A DNA stretch of 22,546 nucleotides, from the NCBI GenBank assembly GCA_963933055.1, contig CAWVSY010000056.1, positions 1-22,546 of the forward strand, read 5' to 3'. The translations under genes and the position numbers were made by a program. Position 1 is the first letter of the stretch. Each line of letters begins with the position of its first letter. The DNA comes from Oleispira sp963933055 (GTDB lineage Bacteria > Pseudomonadota > Gammaproteobacteria > Pseudomonadales > Oceanobacteraceae). Positions 1 to 8,271 of this stretch are shown piece after piece. The notes beneath the pieces were generated by a model that saw only the letters and a list, made by a program, of their open reading frames with translations, searched no databases and was not told the DNA's origin.

Positions 1-73
1 TGCTCAAATGCTTTTAGCAGCAACCTTTATTTTAATCGAGTAGGCTGCCGCTAAGGAGTATTTTAAAACCGTA
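1..73. other. Left-edge sequence, possible 3' end of an off-window gene
   Basis: Downstream of psd and cut by the window edge. On the plus strand one frame is open from the edge to a TAG at 41-43, and a second is open to a TAA at 52-54. The first would encode a short hydrophobic tail (about 13 residues, ending in LLAATFILIE), which could be the end of a membrane protein converging on psd. Either could be chance over so short a distance. The segments around 15-24 and 45-54 are imperfectly complementary and could form a weak hairpin. No function can be assigned. Confidence 0.2.
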
Positions 74-952
74 TTATTCTAAGGCTAAACCGATGCTTTC
101 ACCTAAACGTACAGGTTGCTCGGCTTTCATTTCTTCTAACCAATGCATCTTGTTTTCACCAAAGCATACGACGATGGTTGAACCTAGGAAGAAGCGCCCC
201 ATTTCTTCGCCTTTTTCAATAACCAGAGGCTGTTGGCTTTCACCTTGCACTGGGTAGCTGATAGAACGAATACGACGGTCAAACGGCGTAATTCGACCAG
301 CCCATGTGGTTTCAATACCGGCCACAATCATTGCACCGACTAATACCAATGACATTGGACCTAGCTCGGTATCAAATATCGCCACTACTCGCTCGTTGCG
401 AGAAAAAAGGCGCGGTACATTTTGTGCTGTGGTTTGGTTAACTGAAAATAAATCACCTGGGACATAAATCATTTCACGCAAAGTGCCGGTAACAGGCATG
501 TGCAAACGGTGATAGTCTTTTGGTGATAAATAAATCGTTGCAAATTGGCCGCCCATAAATTCATCGGCGGTTTTACTATCGCCACCTAATAATTCAATTA
601 ATGAATAATCATGGCCTTTAGCTTGAAATACACGTCCGTTTTCAATCGGACCTAGCTGGCTGATCGCACCATCGGCAGGCGAGACAATGGCATTGCTTTT
701 GGTATCGATTGGACGCATGCCAGGTTTTAATTCGCGAGTGAAGAAGTCATTGAAATTTTCAAACGCTTCTGGCGTTTGACGTTCCGCTTCTTCCATATTG
801 ACATTGAACTGTTTGATAAACTTACTAATGAATAAGTTTTTAATCCAATCTATTTTAGTTTCCGCAAACCATCCAACCAAGTGTGATAGTAAGTGCTGTG
901 GAACAGCGTATTGGAATGCAATAAATAATTTTTCTTTAAATGATGTAGCCAA
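74..952 (-). CDS. psd: Phosphatidylserine decarboxylase proenzyme
   Basis: Pyruvoyl-dependent inner-membrane enzyme that decarboxylates phosphatidylserine to phosphatidylethanolamine, the last step of PE synthesis. The 292-residue protein carries the self-cleavage motif LGST at 256-259; cleavage between G257 and S258 would give a long beta chain and a short alpha chain whose Ser258 becomes the pyruvoyl group. D94 (PADG) and H151 (HRLHMP) fit the Asp-His-Ser triad of the family. It aligns along its length with E. coli Psd but lacks that protein's acidic C-terminal extension. The start is TTG (950-952), supported by a GGGGA Shine-Dalgarno seven bases upstream and by agreement of the SFK N-terminus with E. 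coli; no ATG occurs in frame before residue 53. It is the last gene of a co-directional set with rhdA, 45 bases upstream. Confidence 0.96.
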   Translation of the reverse strand: MATSFKEKLFIAFQYAVPQHLLSHLVGWFAETKIDWIKNLFISKFIKQFNVNMEEAERQTPEAFENFNDFFTRELKPGMRPIDTKSNAIVSPADGAISQLGPIENGRVFQAKGHDYSLIELLGGDSKTADEFMGGQFATIYLSPKDYHRLHMPVTGTLREMIYVPGDLFSVNQTTAQNVPRLFSRNERVVAIFDTELGPMSLVLVGAMIVAGIETTWAGRITPFDRRIRSISYPVQGESQQPLVIEKGEEMGRFFLGSTIVVCFGENKMHWLEEMKAEQPVRLGESIGLALE

Positions 953-997
953 AATAATTCCCCATTATATTTAATTAAATATGTTTTATATTTATGA

Positions 998-1822
998 TTA
1001 CGCTTTATTGCCCGTCGTAATAGGCGTCGAAGGATCATTGCCCCATTCAGCCCAAGAGCCCGCATAAGCTTTCATGTTTCGGCCTAGAATTTTACCGACT
1101 AAATAGGTAAAACCCGATCTATGGTGAGTTTGGCAATGTGTCGCAATTTCTTTGTCTTTGGTTAACCCTAGAGAATTTAATAATGCATCAAATTCTTGCA
1201 GATCATTAATTCGCAGACCACGTTCACTGTCCATGCCTCGCGTCCACTCATAGTTGACCGCTCCTGGAATATGTCCGCCACGGGCTGAAATTTCTTTTTC
1301 GCCAGTATATTCTTTTTCAGAACGGGCATCCCAAATGGCGAAATCTTCATCACCTAAGCGAGCGATAATTTGTTCTTTTTTGAGCTCAAAGTTGTGATTA
1401 AGTTCAGCAACGGTATAGTCACTTTTTACCGCCGCTTGTTCACCTTGATCTGTGGGTAATCCCGCTTGTAACCATGCATGAATGCCACCGTTCAAATAAG
1501 AATAGCGAGTATGACCAATCATATCGAGCACCCAGATTAAGCGACCAGCCCAACCACCGCCTTCGTCATCAGAGACAATCACGTGCTTATCTATTGTTAG
1601 GCCTAAATTAGAAAAAACAATACTCAACTGTTCAAGGCTCGGCAGTGCTCCTGGAGTCAGTTTTTCACCGAGCTGAAGATCTTTAAAATCTAAGTGAACG
1701 GCGCCTGGTATGTGAGCATTCAAATAAATATCAGCTTTGCTTTGCTCAATAATTAATAAATTATCGTCGTTTAACCGCGGTAATAAATCTTCTGGTTCAA
1801 GCAATAAAGGGTAGTGTGACAT
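998..1822 (-). CDS. rhdA: Thiosulfate sulfurtransferase (rhodanese), RhdA type
   Basis: Tandem-rhodanese sulfurtransferase, 274 residues, moving sulfane sulfur from thiosulfate to an acceptor such as cyanide or a cellular thiol, probably in the cytoplasm (no signal peptide). The N-terminal rhodanese domain (about 1-130) is inactive, as usual: the active-site cysteine is replaced in the VSDDEGGG loop. The C-terminal domain holds the active loop CQTHHRS with Cys230. That loop sequence and the Cys230 position match Azotobacter vinelandii RhdA rather than 3-mercaptopyruvate sulfurtransferases (CGSG-type loop). It lies between the HDOD gene (61 bases upstream) and psd, the same order as in Pseudomonas. 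The name sseA is also used for such genes in automated annotations. Confidence 0.93.
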   Translation of the reverse strand: MSHYPLLLEPEDLLPRLNDDNLLIIEQSKADIYLNAHIPGAVHLDFKDLQLGEKLTPGALPSLEQLSIVFSNLGLTIDKHVIVSDDEGGGWAGRLIWVLDMIGHTRYSYLNGGIHAWLQAGLPTDQGEQAAVKSDYTVAELNHNFELKKEQIIARLGDEDFAIWDARSEKEYTGEKEISARGGHIPGAVNYEWTRGMDSERGLRINDLQEFDALLNSLGLTKDKEIATHCQTHHRSGFTYLVGKILGRNMKAYAGSWAEWGNDPSTPITTGNKA

Positions 1823-1883
1823 GGTGCCATCCGTAGATAGTATTCAATATTAAGAGGTATTGTACTCTGGCAGTCGCTTGATG

Positions 1884-3602
1884 TCAGGCTTGGCGCTTAT
1901 TTGTGCCCATTTTATTTGCACTGGATTTGGCCGCACTGGATTTTTGCTTGGTCGACAAAGCAAGCTTCGAGAGGCTTTGACTCGCGTGCATACAGAGATT
2001 TTTGAATGCTATGTATTCAGAGGGTTGAACAGGGATTGAATGATCATTTTTTCCTAAACCGGCAAAGATAATTCCAATAGCGCGCTCGCCTGAAAATAAA
2101 GACATCATCATGAATTCATTAGGCAATAATGATGCTTGTTCAGAAGGCAGATTTTTAAGCATTTTACTTCGATTTTGTGCGGTTATCATTAGGCTTGCAG
2201 GCTTATCGAGTATCTTTTTGAATACGTTATTGCTATTCAAATCTAAAACCAATTTGCATAACGGATCTGTCTCTGCGAGACCTTGTTGATAATATACTTT
2301 TGCTTTTGTGCCTTGTTTGTTTTGTACCGCAATATAAGCCTGATTTAACCCAATGCCTTCTGTAATACCTTTTAATACCGCTCGCATCAACGTGTGCCAG
2401 TCGCCAAAGCTTGTCGATTCTTGATCGAGCTGGTGAAGTAACTTTTTCATTTTCTGTTGATCGATTTTACGACTTACTGGGACTTCCTGTGTGGTATTTT
2501 TAGGTACTGTTTTAACCCCCGCAGGACTCGATATTACTGATTGAATGGCGGCTGTGGCTGCAATAGGCACATCACGTTCCATCGACATCTTAATGACCGA
2601 CTGGTCACAATGAATTGCAGGTAAATAAGGCATGCAGCTATTGCGCGGTGCAAGCAAGCTATTCACCGAGCTAACGAGCATCCCTTTACGTGCGAGTAGC
2701 AGGCTTTGTGTAATGACTTGTTGATGCACAGACTCACTGTCTAAATTTAATAGGTGGGCTGTTATGTTCGCCCAGCGTTTACTTTTAGATCGATAAGCGC
2801 CAATGCGGTAGTGCATGGCAAGCATGTTTGCGCAATAAATCAGCATCTCGCTTTGCTGACATTGATGCTTAAGCTGTTTATCACCTTCAATATTAATAGC
2901 CTTAATTTTGCGCAATGTTAACCACGACTCAAATTTTGGCCATTGAAATTGCTGCCACATCGATTGACAAACTTTTGGTAAAGACAGTTTTTTGGCCAAT
3001 CCTTGCCAACGGCTTCGGTGCTTTTTATTTAAATCAGAAAAACCATATTCTATGGTCGGAAGAATCTCTTTGTTGTGTGCTAGCTGATGCAATACCGCTT
3101 GGCTTGCTTCAACGTGTACTAAATGCCAAGGCCAAAAAGGCGCGCTGGCAAGCATCGCAGCCCAGTGCGCTTGGTGCTGATTCATTCCGGGCTTAAGTTT
3201 TGCCCATTGTCCTGCTAAGCGCCCTGCAAGTGCAGCAGTATGAAGCATTGCGACATAGTTTCTTTCGCTGCGAAAGTTAGAGCTCTCTTGCACCACAGGC
3301 AATTGCTTTACTAACAATACGACATCTTCCATGCCTAATAAGGATATACAGCCAGCGGCTGTACTGATTTGATCTAAGCTTTTCGGATTACGTTTAGCAA
3401 TACGAAGAAGCATGTGTAAGCAAATTGCAGGGTCTTGCTCGGCAATCTCGGCTAACCCCTCAAAACTAAGGCTGGCCTTGCCTAATAAGGCGCGAAAAGA
3501 GCGCCGTGTACTTGCCAATATTCGGAAGTCACGGAAATCTTCTACATCGGACCAAGCATCAGAATCAGGCTGGCATACTGTCTTTCTTGTATTAATTGTC
3601 AT
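1884..3602 (-). CDS. HDOD-domain protein with C-terminal GAF-like region
   Basis: Predicted cytoplasmic signalling protein of 572 residues. The N-terminal part (about 25-310) looks like an HDOD domain, a non-catalytic relative of HD phosphohydrolases: mostly helical, with the sequence DPAICLHMLLRIAKRNP near 57-73 and an SLLGMEDV segment near 87-94. A low-complexity linker (about 345-380) joins it to a C-terminal region (about 400-548) whose helix-strand pattern resembles a GAF domain (ITEGIGLNQAYIAVQ, FMMMSLFSGERAIGIIFAG). The last 20 residues are Ser/Lys-rich and probably disordered. Its position between rhdA and divergent motA copies the Pseudomonas order, in which an HDOD gene occupies the same slot. 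I assign no substrate or partner; a regulatory role, perhaps in motility or c-di-GMP signalling, is only inferred from location and family. The start ATG is at 3600-3602. Confidence 0.82.
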   Translation of the reverse strand: MTINTRKTVCQPDSDAWSDVEDFRDFRILASTRRSFRALLGKASLSFEGLAEIAEQDPAICLHMLLRIAKRNPKSLDQISTAAGCISLLGMEDVVLLVKQLPVVQESSNFRSERNYVAMLHTAALAGRLAGQWAKLKPGMNQHQAHWAAMLASAPFWPWHLVHVEASQAVLHQLAHNKEILPTIEYGFSDLNKKHRSRWQGLAKKLSLPKVCQSMWQQFQWPKFESWLTLRKIKAINIEGDKQLKHQCQQSEMLIYCANMLAMHYRIGAYRSKSKRWANITAHLLNLDSESVHQQVITQSLLLARKGMLVSSVNSLLAPRNSCMPYLPAIHCDQSVIKMSMERDVPIAATAAIQSVISSPAGVKTVPKNTTQEVPVSRKIDQQKMKKLLHQLDQESTSFGDWHTLMRAVLKGITEGIGLNQAYIAVQNKQGTKAKVYYQQGLAETDPLCKLVLDLNSNNVFKKILDKPASLMITAQNRSKMLKNLPSEQASLLPNEFMMMSLFSGERAIGIIFAGLGKNDHSIPVQPSEYIAFKNLCMHASQSLSKLALSTKQKSSAAKSSANKMGTNKRQA

Positions 3603-3739
3603 CTGTATATTTGAGAAAACTCTAAACCTAACCTTTACTTACTATAGTCAGTTTTTATAAAACTGCTTATTTCCCTTGATAACTTTTGTGCTAAAACTCA
3701 AGTTTAAGGACGTTCTTTGAGCAACCTGGAATGGTTTAG
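3603..3739. promoter_or_regulatory. Divergent HDOD/motA intergenic region with a palindrome
   Basis: 137 bases separate the divergent HDOD and motA starts, so promoters for both should lie here. The clearest structure is a perfect inverted repeat, CAGTTTT-TAT-AAAACTG, at 3649-3665, which could be an operator or a small hairpin. I could not find a convincing sigma-28 (FliA) element; a TCAAGTTT at 3699-3706 resembles its -35 half, but no GCCGATAA-like -10 follows. No strong sigma-70 pair is evident either. Confidence 0.35.
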
Positions 3740-4591
3740 ATGCTGTTTATAATTGGAATTATCGTTGTATTTGGTAGTGTTGGCTGGGGCTTTGTCTTGT
3801 CTCATGGTCAATTAGCCGCACTGTGGCAGCCATTTGAGGTATTAATTATTGTTGGCGCGGCTCTTGGGGCGTATCTCATCTCCAATCCTTTTCACTTAAT
3901 TATCGATACTTTCAAATTAATTCCGCAAGTAATACTGGGCTCAAAAGTAAATAAAGCCATGTGTATGGATGTTTTGAGTCTGATTTACGACATCCTTAAT
4001 AAATCTCGTCGCGAAGGCATGATGGCGATTGAATCCGATGTCGAAAATCCGAATGCGAGTGCCATTTTTGCACGTTATCCTGCTATTTTAATGAATGAAC
4101 CTTTGGCCCGATTCATTGCTGATTATTTCCGTATTATCTCCTCGGGGAATTTGGCTTCCCATGAACTAGAAGCATTAATGGAGCAAGAAATTGATGCGCG
4201 CTTGCATGAAATAGAAGCGCCAGCCAATGCACTAAGTAAAGTCGCTGATGCGTTGCCAGGGTTTGGTATTGTCGCTGCCGTTCTAGGCATCGTAATTACC
4301 ATGGCCTCGATTGGTGGAGATCCTGCGGTGATAGGGCAGCATGTTGCAGCAGCATTGGTCGGAACCTTTATGGGCATCTTGTTCGCTTATGGCTTAGTTG
4401 GCCCCGTAAGCACAAGAATGAAACACATTGCGGAAGATGAGATTAAATTATATGAAGCTGCCAAGGCTTCCATTATTGCTTCTATGAATGGCTTGGCTCC
4501 CCAGTTAGCGATTGAATTTGGTCGAAAGTCACTCTTTACTCATGGCCGCCCAACCTTTGATGAAGTTGATAGCAAGGTTCGTGGGCGCTAG
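3740..4591 (+). CDS. motA: Flagellar motor stator protein MotA
   Basis: Inner-membrane stator subunit that, with MotB, forms the ion channel driving flagellar rotation. The 283-residue protein keeps E. coli MotA numbering at the functionally known positions: R90 and E98 in the cytoplasmic loop that contacts FliG, P173 in the LPGFGIVAAVLG segment and P222 in the last membrane pair. Four membrane segments fit about 1-20, 32-50, 172-192 and 203-223. The close match to E. coli MotA, rather than PomA, suggests a proton-driven motor, though ion choice is not proven by sequence alone. The start has a GGAATGG-type ribosome site at 3728-3734. motB follows after 27 bases, so the two are almost certainly co-transcribed. 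Confidence 0.97.
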   Translation: MLFIIGIIVVFGSVGWGFVLSHGQLAALWQPFEVLIIVGAALGAYLISNPFHLIIDTFKLIPQVILGSKVNKAMCMDVLSLIYDILNKSRREGMMAIESDVENPNASAIFARYPAILMNEPLARFIADYFRIISSGNLASHELEALMEQEIDARLHEIEAPANALSKVADALPGFGIVAAVLGIVITMASIGGDPAVIGQHVAAALVGTFMGILFAYGLVGPVSTRMKHIAEDEIKLYEAAKASIIASMNGLAPQLAIEFGRKSLFTHGRPTFDEVDSKVRGR

Positions 4592-4618
4592 CCTGCGGAA
4601 TGAGATAAGGATTATCGA

Positions 4619-5647
4619 ATGGAGAACTTAGGTCAGCAAAACATCATCATAAGGCGGGTTAAGAAAGTAAAGCATGACGATCATGGTGGCGCTTGGAAAG
4701 TAGCGATGGCCGATTTTGCTATCGCCATGATGGCGCTATTTATTGTGCTCTGGTTAACCAACTCTTCTAATGAAGAAGAGCGTGAAGCCATTGCGGGTTA
4801 CTTTCAAGATCCTCAAGCCTATGAAGATGGAAAGCGTATTCCGAGTGCCTATGTGATCGATTTGGGAGGGACGCCTACAACCGCCGACAATACCGCGATA
4901 TCAGAAACACTCGATCCCGAAAAAATCCTACAAGCGGAAGAAATTGAAAGCTTAGCCGAGGCTATTGAGCGCAAACGATTGGAGCAATTAAAAGCAGAAA
5001 TTGAAGCAAAAATTGAAGCTAGCCCAACACTCAGCCCTTTTAAAAATCAAATGACCATTGATATCACCACAGAAGGTTTGCGCATTCAAATTGTCGATCA
5101 AACTAAACGGCCAATGTTTAATGCGGGCAGTGCGACATTAAAATATTACAGTGAAGATATTTTATATGAACTAGCCCCTATGTTGATGACGGTAGAAAAT
5201 CGCTTATCAATTACAGGGCATACGGATGCGGATGCATACTCAACGGCCAATCCAGAAGATGATGTGAATTGGGAACTTTCGGCTCAGCGAGCAAATGCTG
5301 CACGACGGGCATTAATGGAAGCGGGCATCGAAAAATCACAAATTGCTCAAATATTAGGGATGGGAGATACCGCCCCACTCGATATTAATAATCCCGAGAG
5401 TGATATTAATCGCCGTATCGCCATTGTGTTATTGAATAAGAAAGCACAAGAAGGCATCGAATCTCGCACCGGTGGAACAGGTGTTGAATTTGTAAATGGC
5501 GATAAAGGTGCAGATATACCAAAAGAAGATAATCGAAAGCCCGTGATCAATACTTCCGGCTCTTTAATTGAAGACTTGAAAGATGAACGCGAGCGTTTAG
5601 ACAACAGTTATGACACACCACCGAATGAAGAAGAGAGCTTTTGGTAA
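4619..5647 (+). CDS. motB: Flagellar motor stator protein MotB
   Basis: Partner of MotA that anchors the stator to peptidoglycan. 342 residues: a basic cytoplasmic N-terminus (1-24), one membrane helix (about 26-48) containing the essential ion-binding Asp32 (WKVAMADF), a plug-like amphipathic stretch after it (about 52-65), a charged linker with likely coiled-coil character (about 100-135), and an OmpA/MotB peptidoglycan-binding domain (about 145-275) with the NWELSAQRANAARR signature at 217-230 and DINRRI near 262-267. A 67-residue acidic tail (276-342) follows the OmpA domain. It is the second gene of a motAB operon that ends in a strong terminator. Confidence 0.97.
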   Translation: MENLGQQNIIIRRVKKVKHDDHGGAWKVAMADFAIAMMALFIVLWLTNSSNEEEREAIAGYFQDPQAYEDGKRIPSAYVIDLGGTPTTADNTAISETLDPEKILQAEEIESLAEAIERKRLEQLKAEIEAKIEASPTLSPFKNQMTIDITTEGLRIQIVDQTKRPMFNAGSATLKYYSEDILYELAPMLMTVENRLSITGHTDADAYSTANPEDDVNWELSAQRANAARRALMEAGIEKSQIAQILGMGDTAPLDINNPESDINRRIAIVLLNKKAQEGIESRTGGTGVEFVNGDKGADIPKEDNRKPVINTSGSLIEDLKDERERLDNSYDTPPNEEESFW

Positions 5648-5685
5648 TTCTTTAACTTGGTAAAATGAATACCGCAACATGAATC

Positions 5686-5715
5686 AAAAATGGACTTCAA
5701 GTGAAGTCCGTTTTT
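5686..5715. terminator. Bidirectional intrinsic terminator between motB and rsgA
   Basis: Perfect 8-bp stem GGACTTCA (5692-5699) / TGAAGTCC (5702-5709) with a two-base AG gap, flanked by five A on the left and, after one G, five T on the right. It sits between convergent motB and rsgA and can serve both strands. Confidence 0.9.
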
Positions 5716-5721
5716 GTCGGC

Positions 5722-6768
5722 CTAAAAACCTTTATCAAATTCACCCAGCGTCGATAAAATACGTTTATAGCTATCAAAACGTAGCTGGCTGATTTTACCT
5801 TCTTCTAAGCTTTCACGAATCGCACACTTAGGCTCTAGCTCATGCTGGCAATCACGAAATTTGCAATGGCCAATCATGTCGCGTAATTCTTTAAAACCAT
5901 ACAATACATCGTCAGGCTCCATGTGCCACAAGCCGAATTCACGAATCCCTGGAGAATCGATTAAATCGCCGCCTGCGGGGAAGTGATACAAGCGCGCAGT
6001 GGTCGTTGTATGACGGCCTTTTTTACTGGCTACGGAAAGTGGGCCAACCTTTAATTCCTGATCTGGCAGCAGCACTTGAATCAAACTGGATTTCCCTACG
6101 CCCGATTGCCCAACGAACACACTGATGCGATCGTTAAGTACGCTTTTAAGCTCTTCTAAGCCATCTTCCTGCTTAATAGACAGCGTCATTGTTTGGTAGC
6201 CGAGCTTTTCATAGTCCTTAAGCATGTTGCGCATATAAGGGCCAGAAACGTCATCGAGCAGATCGGTTTTATTCAGCAGAATAATCGGCTCAATATTACA
6301 GTTCTCTGCTGCGACTAAATAACGGTCAATCAGATTGGGGTGCACCACCGGTTCGCAAGCCACAACCAAGACAATAAAATCAATATTAGCCGCAACCGGC
6401 TTGATCTCATTATAGGGATTTGGACGTGACAGTTCGCTCACACGAGGAAGAATGGCGACAACAACGCCGATTTCATCCTTATCCATGCGAAAGACAACCT
6501 TGTCACCGGTTACCAGTGAGCCTAAATTTGCCCGCATATGACAGCGACGAGTTTCCCCAACCCCATCTTCATTCAGGTTATCCAGTGACTCGACTTCTAC
6601 TTGGGTACCAAAGTGCGCGATGATCATGCCCTGTTGTTCAGGTCCTAAATCATTGCCCGTTAGCTGCTCAGTGATGTCTGATTCTTTACGTGACGCACGA
6701 TCAGTACGCTCTTTTTGAATCTTTTCGATACGCCATTGCTGACGTTTATTTAATTTTCGTTTTGCCAT
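5722..6768 (-). CDS. rsgA: Small ribosomal subunit biogenesis GTPase RsgA
   Basis: Circularly permuted GTPase that acts late in 30S subunit maturation and is stimulated by the ribosome. From the chosen start the protein has 348 residues: basic N-terminus, OB fold (about 45-110), then the permuted G motifs with NKTD (166-169) before the P-loop GQSGVGKS (220-227) and DSPG (271-274), and a C-terminal zinc knuckle with C302, C307, H309 and C315. The start at 6768 (MAKRKLNKRQQ) matches the usual RsgA N-terminus. The frame opens 12 codons further upstream at 6804, but that stretch is unlike the family and would run into the region needed for the divergent orn promoter. An AGGGG lies just before the start. 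Confidence 0.95.
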   Translation of the reverse strand: MAKRKLNKRQQWRIEKIQKERTDRASRKESDITEQLTGNDLGPEQQGMIIAHFGTQVEVESLDNLNEDGVGETRRCHMRANLGSLVTGDKVVFRMDKDEIGVVVAILPRVSELSRPNPYNEIKPVAANIDFIVLVVACEPVVHPNLIDRYLVAAENCNIEPIILLNKTDLLDDVSGPYMRNMLKDYEKLGYQTMTLSIKQEDGLEELKSVLNDRISVFVGQSGVGKSSLIQVLLPDQELKVGPLSVASKKGRHTTTTARLYHFPAGGDLIDSPGIREFGLWHMEPDDVLYGFKELRDMIGHCKFRDCQHELEPKCAIRESLEEGKISQLRFDSYKRILSTLGEFDKGF

Positions 6769-6842
6769 AGCCCCTATTGTCGTTGTTGGCCGCGAAGGAC
6801 GCAAGTTGCTAAACTAGTTGAATTGATAAGGAGTGATAAAAA

Positions 6843-7385
6843 ATGAGCCGCACTGATACCTTGGTCTGGATGGACTTAGAGATGACAGGACTGGATCCTG
6901 AAGACAATGTGATCATCGAGATTGCAACAATTATTACCGACGATGAATTAAATATCGTCGCTGAAGGCCCCGTCATTGCTGTGCATCAGCCTGATTCTGA
7001 ATTAGACAAGATGGATGATTGGAATGTGAATACTCATGGTAATTCGGGCTTGGTTGAGCGTGTGAAAAACAGCACGGTAAGCATGGCCGACGCCGAAAAG
7101 CAGACAATCGATTTTATTGCTCAATACGTAAAAAAAGGCCACTCTCCGCTTTGTGGCAATAGTATTCATCAAGATCGTCGTTTTTTAGTGAAGCAAATGC
7201 CACTTTTGGAGGAGTATGTTCACTATCGCAACATTGATGTCAGCACATTAAAAGAGCTCGCGAAGCGTTGGAAGCCTTCAATCTTACCCGGCTTTAAAAA
7301 GAGTGGATCACATAAAGCGTTAGACGATATTTTAGAATCGATCGCGGAAATGAAGTATTACCGCGAACATTTTTTAGCTGAGTAG
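6843..7385 (+). CDS. orn: Oligoribonuclease
   Basis: DEDDh 3'-5' exoribonuclease that clears two- to five-nucleotide RNAs, including pGpG from c-di-GMP breakdown; essential in many gammaproteobacteria. The 180-residue protein carries all catalytic residues at near-E. coli positions: D11 and E13 (DLEMTG), D111 (HQDRRFL), H157 and D162 (SHKALDDI). A good AAGGAG site at 6828-6833 precedes the ATG. It is divergent from rsgA, the usual pairing in Pseudomonas relatives, and its 3' end is 18 bases from the convergent mtfA. Confidence 0.97.
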   Translation: MSRTDTLVWMDLEMTGLDPEDNVIIEIATIITDDELNIVAEGPVIAVHQPDSELDKMDDWNVNTHGNSGLVERVKNSTVSMADAEKQTIDFIAQYVKKGHSPLCGNSIHQDRRFLVKQMPLLEEYVHYRNIDVSTLKELAKRWKPSILPGFKKSGSHKALDDILESIAEMKYYREHFLAE

Positions 7386-7395
7386 TATTGAACAG

Positions 7396-7436
7396 CGCTG
7401 CTATTAAGCCCTTGGCATACAGCAGCGTTTGTATTT
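7396..7436 (+). terminator. Probable terminator of orn, overlapping the mtfA 3' end
   Basis: Stem CGCTGCT (7396-7402) / AGCAGCG (7421-7427), with an 18-base loop, followed by a T-rich run (TTTGTATTTCTT). It lies 10 bases after the orn stop and its right arm is inside the last mtfA codons, so one sequence both ends orn transcripts and encodes the mtfA C-terminus. Confidence 0.55.
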
Positions 7437-8270
7437 CTTGCCACTACCACAGGGGCAGGGTCTGTTTTTTCTGGGGGCTAGATCAGCTTCTAACTCGGCC
7501 AGATTTTGTTTATAAAACTGGCTGAGGTAATCGTACAGTTTCGGGTGTTTGCGTTTAAGCATTTTTGGGCGTTCGAAGAAATACTCCGAAGATACGGCAA
7601 AGAACTCTGCGCTATTGGTTGCAGCATAGTCGTTGATATTGCTGTTACCTTGCTCGACCTGATTGATTTTATGATGCACAAACTCAAACCATGGGGCGCA
7701 ATATTCGTATTCGGTAACACGTTCAGGAAAACCATCGCATTGACCATCGGCCATGTCTACCAGATGAACAAATTCATGAATGCCAACGTTTTGTTTATCG
7801 GCATCATTATTAAAACCACGGTGTAAATCGGGCTTACTCAATGCCATCTTTCCTGCCATGACACCAGTGCCAACCATGCCACTGATGCGTGAATCTGGCA
7901 TGCCATATTGATACTGTTGGTTAAAACGTCCCGGTAATAAGACAACGGTCTTGATATTAAAATAGTGCCAGTCGGTAAAGCCCCATACTGGGATGATCGC
8001 ACTGGCGGCGACAAGTAATTTATCTCCGTCGGTTATCTCAACATCTTTGCTGCCTTCTATTTTGGTTGTCTGTAAAAAGAGGATGCAGCGCTGTTCAAAA
8101 CAGGTCTTATCCGCTTTCGATAAACGTCGATAGAAGCTAACATTTTGTTGTAAAAAGAGGCTCCATTTTTGCTGCCAAAGCTCTTGATGATTTAACGGTT
8201 GAACCTTAGTTGTGAACAACATTTTCTGCAAAAAATGCTTAATCTTGGCAATCATTTTTTTGAAAAACAT
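7404..8270 (-). CDS. mtfA: MtfA-type zinc metallopeptidase with C-terminal SEC-C motif
   Basis: Cytosolic zinc peptidase of the MtfA family; in E. coli MtfA binds the Mlc repressor and so affects glucose PTS expression, but the target here is unknown. From the start at 8270 it has 288 residues. The HEFVH zinc site is at 165-169 (H165, E166, H169), and the EFFAVSSEYFFE stretch (222-233) should carry the third ligand. The protein ends in a SEC-C zinc-binding motif, PCPCGSGKKYKRCC (271-284), which E. coli MtfA does not have. The start at 8270 is chosen because GAGGG (8279-8283) lies eight bases upstream and it begins one base after the M48 stop; a longer reading from 8303 would overlap that gene. 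It is last in the yjgN-M48-mtfA run. Confidence 0.88.
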   Translation of the reverse strand: MFFKKMIAKIKHFLQKMLFTTKVQPLNHQELWQQKWSLFLQQNVSFYRRLSKADKTCFEQRCILFLQTTKIEGSKDVEITDGDKLLVAASAIIPVWGFTDWHYFNIKTVVLLPGRFNQQYQYGMPDSRISGMVGTGVMAGKMALSKPDLHRGFNNDADKQNVGIHEFVHLVDMADGQCDGFPERVTEYEYCAPWFEFVHHKINQVEQGNSNINDYAATNSAEFFAVSSEYFFERPKMLKRKHPKLYDYLSQFYKQNLAELEADLAPRKNRPCPCGSGKKYKRCCMPRA

Positions 8271-8271
8271 C

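Noticed and set aside
2915..3196. Open frame on the plus strand inside the HDOD gene
   Set aside because: Fully antisense to a well-supported gene, with no family resemblance or ribosome site.
6769..6804. Upstream extension of rsgA by 12 codons
   Set aside because: The added residues do not resemble RsgA N-termini, and the MAKRKLNKRQQ start at 6768 is typical of the family.
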